DNA from: a bacterium
Lineage (GTDB): Bacteria; Calditrichota; Calditrichia; RBG-13-44-9; J042
Assembly: GCA_015494485.1 (NCBI GenBank)
Contig: WGBF01000269.1
Location: 1-7,072, forward strand
DNA: 7,072 nt
Reading direction: 5' to 3'
Below are positions 5,475-7,072 of the stretch, one piece after another. The notes below the pieces were generated by a model. The model saw only the letters and a list, made by a program, of their open reading frames with translations, did no database searches and was not told the DNA's origin. The translations under genes and the position numbers were made by a program. How positions within the stretch are numbered: the stretch's first letter is position 1; every line of letters starts with the position of its first letter.

Positions 5475-6698
5475 ATGAAAACACAATGGAAAATATTTGC
5501 CGAAGGTATTGGTGAACCCTGCTTTGTGATTCATTATGGCGAAGTGGGGCTAAAGGGAGAAAACCGCTCCTTTTTTGAAGGCCAGTTGATGAAGAATATT
5601 AAAATGGCTATTAAGGATATTTCAAAAACGTCCATGTTAAAATACCATGGTCGTTTTATTCTCCCCCTGCCTTCACCAGAGCTCATGGAGCCAATTCAGG
5701 AACGCCTGGCCAGGGTTTTCGGGATTGTTTACTTTGCTCCCGCTTTGCTGGTCACTCAGGACATTGAACACATTGAAACTGCTGCACGTCATCTCATGGC
5801 AAACCTGACGTTTTCCAGCTTTGCCATTAAAACCCGACGGGCTCAAAAGCGCTTTCCGCTGTCTTCTCAGGAGGTGAACATTCGCGTTGGGGCGGCGGTG
5901 CAACAACAAAGCGGTGCACGGGTGGATTTAAGCAATCCGGATGTTACCTGCTACATTGAAATATTTGACAACAAAGCCCTGGTGTACGCCCAAAAGATTC
6001 CCGCTGCTGGTGGGTTGCCGGTGGGCGTTAGTGAACGTGCCGTCAGTCTGCTAAGCGCGGGCATCGATTCGCCTGTTGCTTCCTACAAAATTATGAAACG
6101 CGGGGTCAAATTAATTTTTGTCCATTTCCATAGCGTTCCGTTAACCAGTAGTGCTTCTATTGAAAATGCCACCAAGCAAGTGGAATTTCTAACGCAATTT
6201 CAATATCATTCCAAACTTTACCTGGTACCGTTTCTGGAAGTGCAACAACAAATCATGGCCCATGCACCCAAAGATTACCGGGTAGTGTTGTACCGGCGAT
6301 TCATGCTGCGCCTGGCAGAGAAAATTGCTTACCGGGAACGCGCTAAGGCGCTGGTAACCGGCGAAAGCATTGCCCAGGTGGCTTCCCAAACATTGTCCAA
6401 CATGCAGGTAATTAACGAGGTGGCTACGCTGCCCGTTCTGCGTCCCCTGGCGGGTGATGACAAAGAAGAAATAATCCAGCAGGCCAAAACCATTGGCACG
6501 TTTCATGTCAGCATCGATCCGTATGAAGGTTGTTGTTCCCTATTTATTCCCAAACATCCGGTGACGCGGGCTAAACGCGAGGTGGTGTTGGAAGCGGAAT
6601 CCAAATTGGATATGGACAACCTTCTCAAAGAAGCACTTTCGAAAACAGAGGTGCTGAAATTCCATTTTCCGAAAACAGAACAAGGCGAAGCGTTGTAA
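5475..6698 (+). CDS. thiI: tRNA 4-thiouridine synthase ThiI, short form lacking rhodanese domain
   Basis: A 407-aa cytoplasmic enzyme that adenylates U8 of tRNA and transfers sulfur to give 4-thiouridine; in some bacteria it also serves thiazole synthesis for thiamine. An N-terminal ferredoxin-like/THUMP region begins with the signature YGEVGLKGENR (residues 21-31) and extends to about 175. The PP-loop pyrophosphatase domain follows, with SAGIDSPVA at 194-202; the usual second residue is Gly (SGGIDSPVA), so Ala is a conservative change in the ATP loop. LVTGESIAQVASQTLSN (294-310) and DPYEGCC (348-354) are further ThiI hallmarks, the latter carrying the conserved Cys. The protein ends soon after, without the C-terminal rhodanese domain of E. 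coli ThiI, like the Bacillus form that takes sulfur directly from a cysteine desulfurase. ATG 5475 is preferred to in-frame TTG 5466; neither has a clear Shine-Dalgarno. It is followed 74 bp later by tatA. Confidence 0.95.
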   Translation: MKTQWKIFAEGIGEPCFVIHYGEVGLKGENRSFFEGQLMKNIKMAIKDISKTSMLKYHGRFILPLPSPELMEPIQERLARVFGIVYFAPALLVTQDIEHIETAARHLMANLTFSSFAIKTRRAQKRFPLSSQEVNIRVGAAVQQQSGARVDLSNPDVTCYIEIFDNKALVYAQKIPAAGGLPVGVSERAVSLLSAGIDSPVASYKIMKRGVKLIFVHFHSVPLTSSASIENATKQVEFLTQFQYHSKLYLVPFLEVQQQIMAHAPKDYRVVLYRRFMLRLAEKIAYRERAKALVTGESIAQVASQTLSNMQVINEVATLPVLRPLAGDDKEEIIQQAKTIGTFHVSIDPYEGCCSLFIPKHPVTRAKREVVLEAESKLDMDNLLKEALSKTEVLKFHFPKTEQGEAL

Positions 6699-6772
6699 AT
6701 TTGGCAAATTTTATTTTTATTTCACGAAATATGGCCTAAATTGAAGGACAGAAGATAAAGGAAGAAAATGCC

Positions 6773-6940
6773 ATGTTTGGACTGGGAATCACAGAATTAC
6801 TCCTTATTTTACTCGTCCTGATTTTGTTTTTCGGTGCCAAACGATTACCCGAACTGGCCCGAAATCTGGGAAGAGGGATTAAGGAATTTCAACGGGAGAT
6901 GAAAAGCGATCGGGAATTAAAAGATAAAACCGATCAATAA
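6773..6940 (+). CDS. tatA: Sec-independent (Tat) translocase subunit TatA/E
   Basis: A 55-aa inner-membrane protein that oligomerises with TatBC to pass folded twin-arginine substrates across the membrane. The N-terminal transmembrane helix (MFGLGITELLLILLVLILFF, residues 1-20) ends at the conserved FG hinge (20-21). It leads into the amphipathic helix with the family signature GAKRLPELARNLGRGIKEFQ (21-40) and a short charged tail. The length is slightly below the usual 60-90 residues because the tail is short, but all core elements are present. AAGGAAG at 6758-6764 is a well-placed Shine-Dalgarno for ATG 6773; the ATG at 6768 is in another frame and quickly stops. TatA is preferred over TatB because the tail is short. 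It may be cotranscribed with thiI. The end overlaps the convergent minus-strand gene by 7 bp. Confidence 0.93.
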   Translation: MFGLGITELLLILLVLILFFGAKRLPELARNLGRGIKEFQREMKSDRELKDKTDQ

Positions 6941-7072
6941 CGACCTAACTTGTTGAGTGTTTCCTGATACGCCGCTTTTGTATCCACATCCCATAAAATT
7001 CCCGGATCGTTTACCGGTATTTCCACCACGTGTTCTGCCGCTTCCTGAATAATTTGCCGTGCTCCCATATCC
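6934..7072 (-). CDS. C-terminal fragment of MocA/MobA-like nucleotidyltransferase (window edge)
   Basis: The last 45 codons and TGA stop (6936-6934) of a gene entering from the right edge. The visible peptide starts DMGARQIIQEA and contains IPVNDPGILWDVDTKAAYQE. This matches the end of molybdenum cofactor cytidylyltransferase-type enzymes, where a G(D/x)xGAR segment precedes (V/D)DPGIL-D(I/V)DTPEDY, the latter carrying a metal-binding Asp. The usual reaction is CTP plus molybdopterin-Mo to the cytosine dinucleotide form used by xanthine-dehydrogenase-type enzymes. Related nucleotidyltransferases share this tail, so substrate specificity is not settled by this fragment. It is convergent with tatA and overlaps its end by 7 bp. 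Confidence 0.75.
   Translation of the reverse strand, partial: DMGARQIIQEAAEHVVEIPVNDPGILWDVDTKAAYQETLNKLGRY

Noticed and set aside
6699..6772. Terminator between thiI and tatA
   Set aside because: AAATTTG-G-CAAATTT followed by T-rich sequence is symmetric but has almost no GC and a one-base loop, so it would not form a stable terminator. Cotranscription of the two genes remains possible.
1..7072. Mobile elements, CRISPR arrays, tRNA or rRNA genes
   Set aside because: No transposase or integrase motifs, regularly spaced long repeats, or tRNA/rRNA-like sequence were seen on either strand.

Overview
The window looks like ordinary chromosome from a didermic (Gram-negative) bacterium of the FCB group, of Bacteroidota, Calditrichota or KSB1 type. 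The main reason is a TonB-dependent outer-membrane receptor with an N-terminal carboxypeptidase-regulatory-like domain. A Tat translocase subunit and a CNNM/CorC-type CBS protein fit the same picture. GC is moderate (mid-40s percent by eye). Calditrichota is my preferred guess from the style of the receptor, but no rRNA or marker gene is present to decide it.

Layout, left to right. (1) Bases 1-779 (+): 3' part of a CBS-pair/CorC-HlyC protein whose start lies off the left edge. (2) Bases 780-1428 (+): a short leader with a possible hairpin, then a probable 54-aa small membrane protein (855-1019). Its stop codon is 1 nt from the start of a membrane-anchored single-domain rhodanese (1021-1428). 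(3) Bases 1411-2262 (-): a family 2 glycosyltransferase, convergent with and overlapping the rhodanese gene. (4) Bases 2300-2330 (-): a strong UUCG-loop intrinsic terminator, then the 902-aa TonB-dependent receptor (2353-5061, -). (5) Bases 5062-5474: the divergent regulatory region between the receptor and thiI. It contains a 56-aa leader ORF on the minus strand ending 16 nt before the receptor start, a perfect 12-bp hairpin inside that ORF, and AT-rich direct repeats spaced 11 bp apart. (6) Bases 5475-6698 (+): a short-form ThiI without a rhodanese domain. (7) Bases 6773-6940 (+): tatA, 55 aa. (8) Bases 6934-7072 (-): C-terminal end of a molybdenum-cofactor-cytidylyltransferase-like nucleotidyltransferase, convergent with tatA.

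The genes do not form one pathway. Loose links are sulfur transfer (ThiI and a rhodanese, though the rhodanese probably faces the periplasm) and Tat export beside a molybdenum-cofactor gene, since many molybdoenzymes are Tat substrates. I found no mobile element, CRISPR array, tRNA or rRNA. The least explained parts are the two small ORFs and the receptor leader region. I see no strong sign of a wholly new multi-gene system here.
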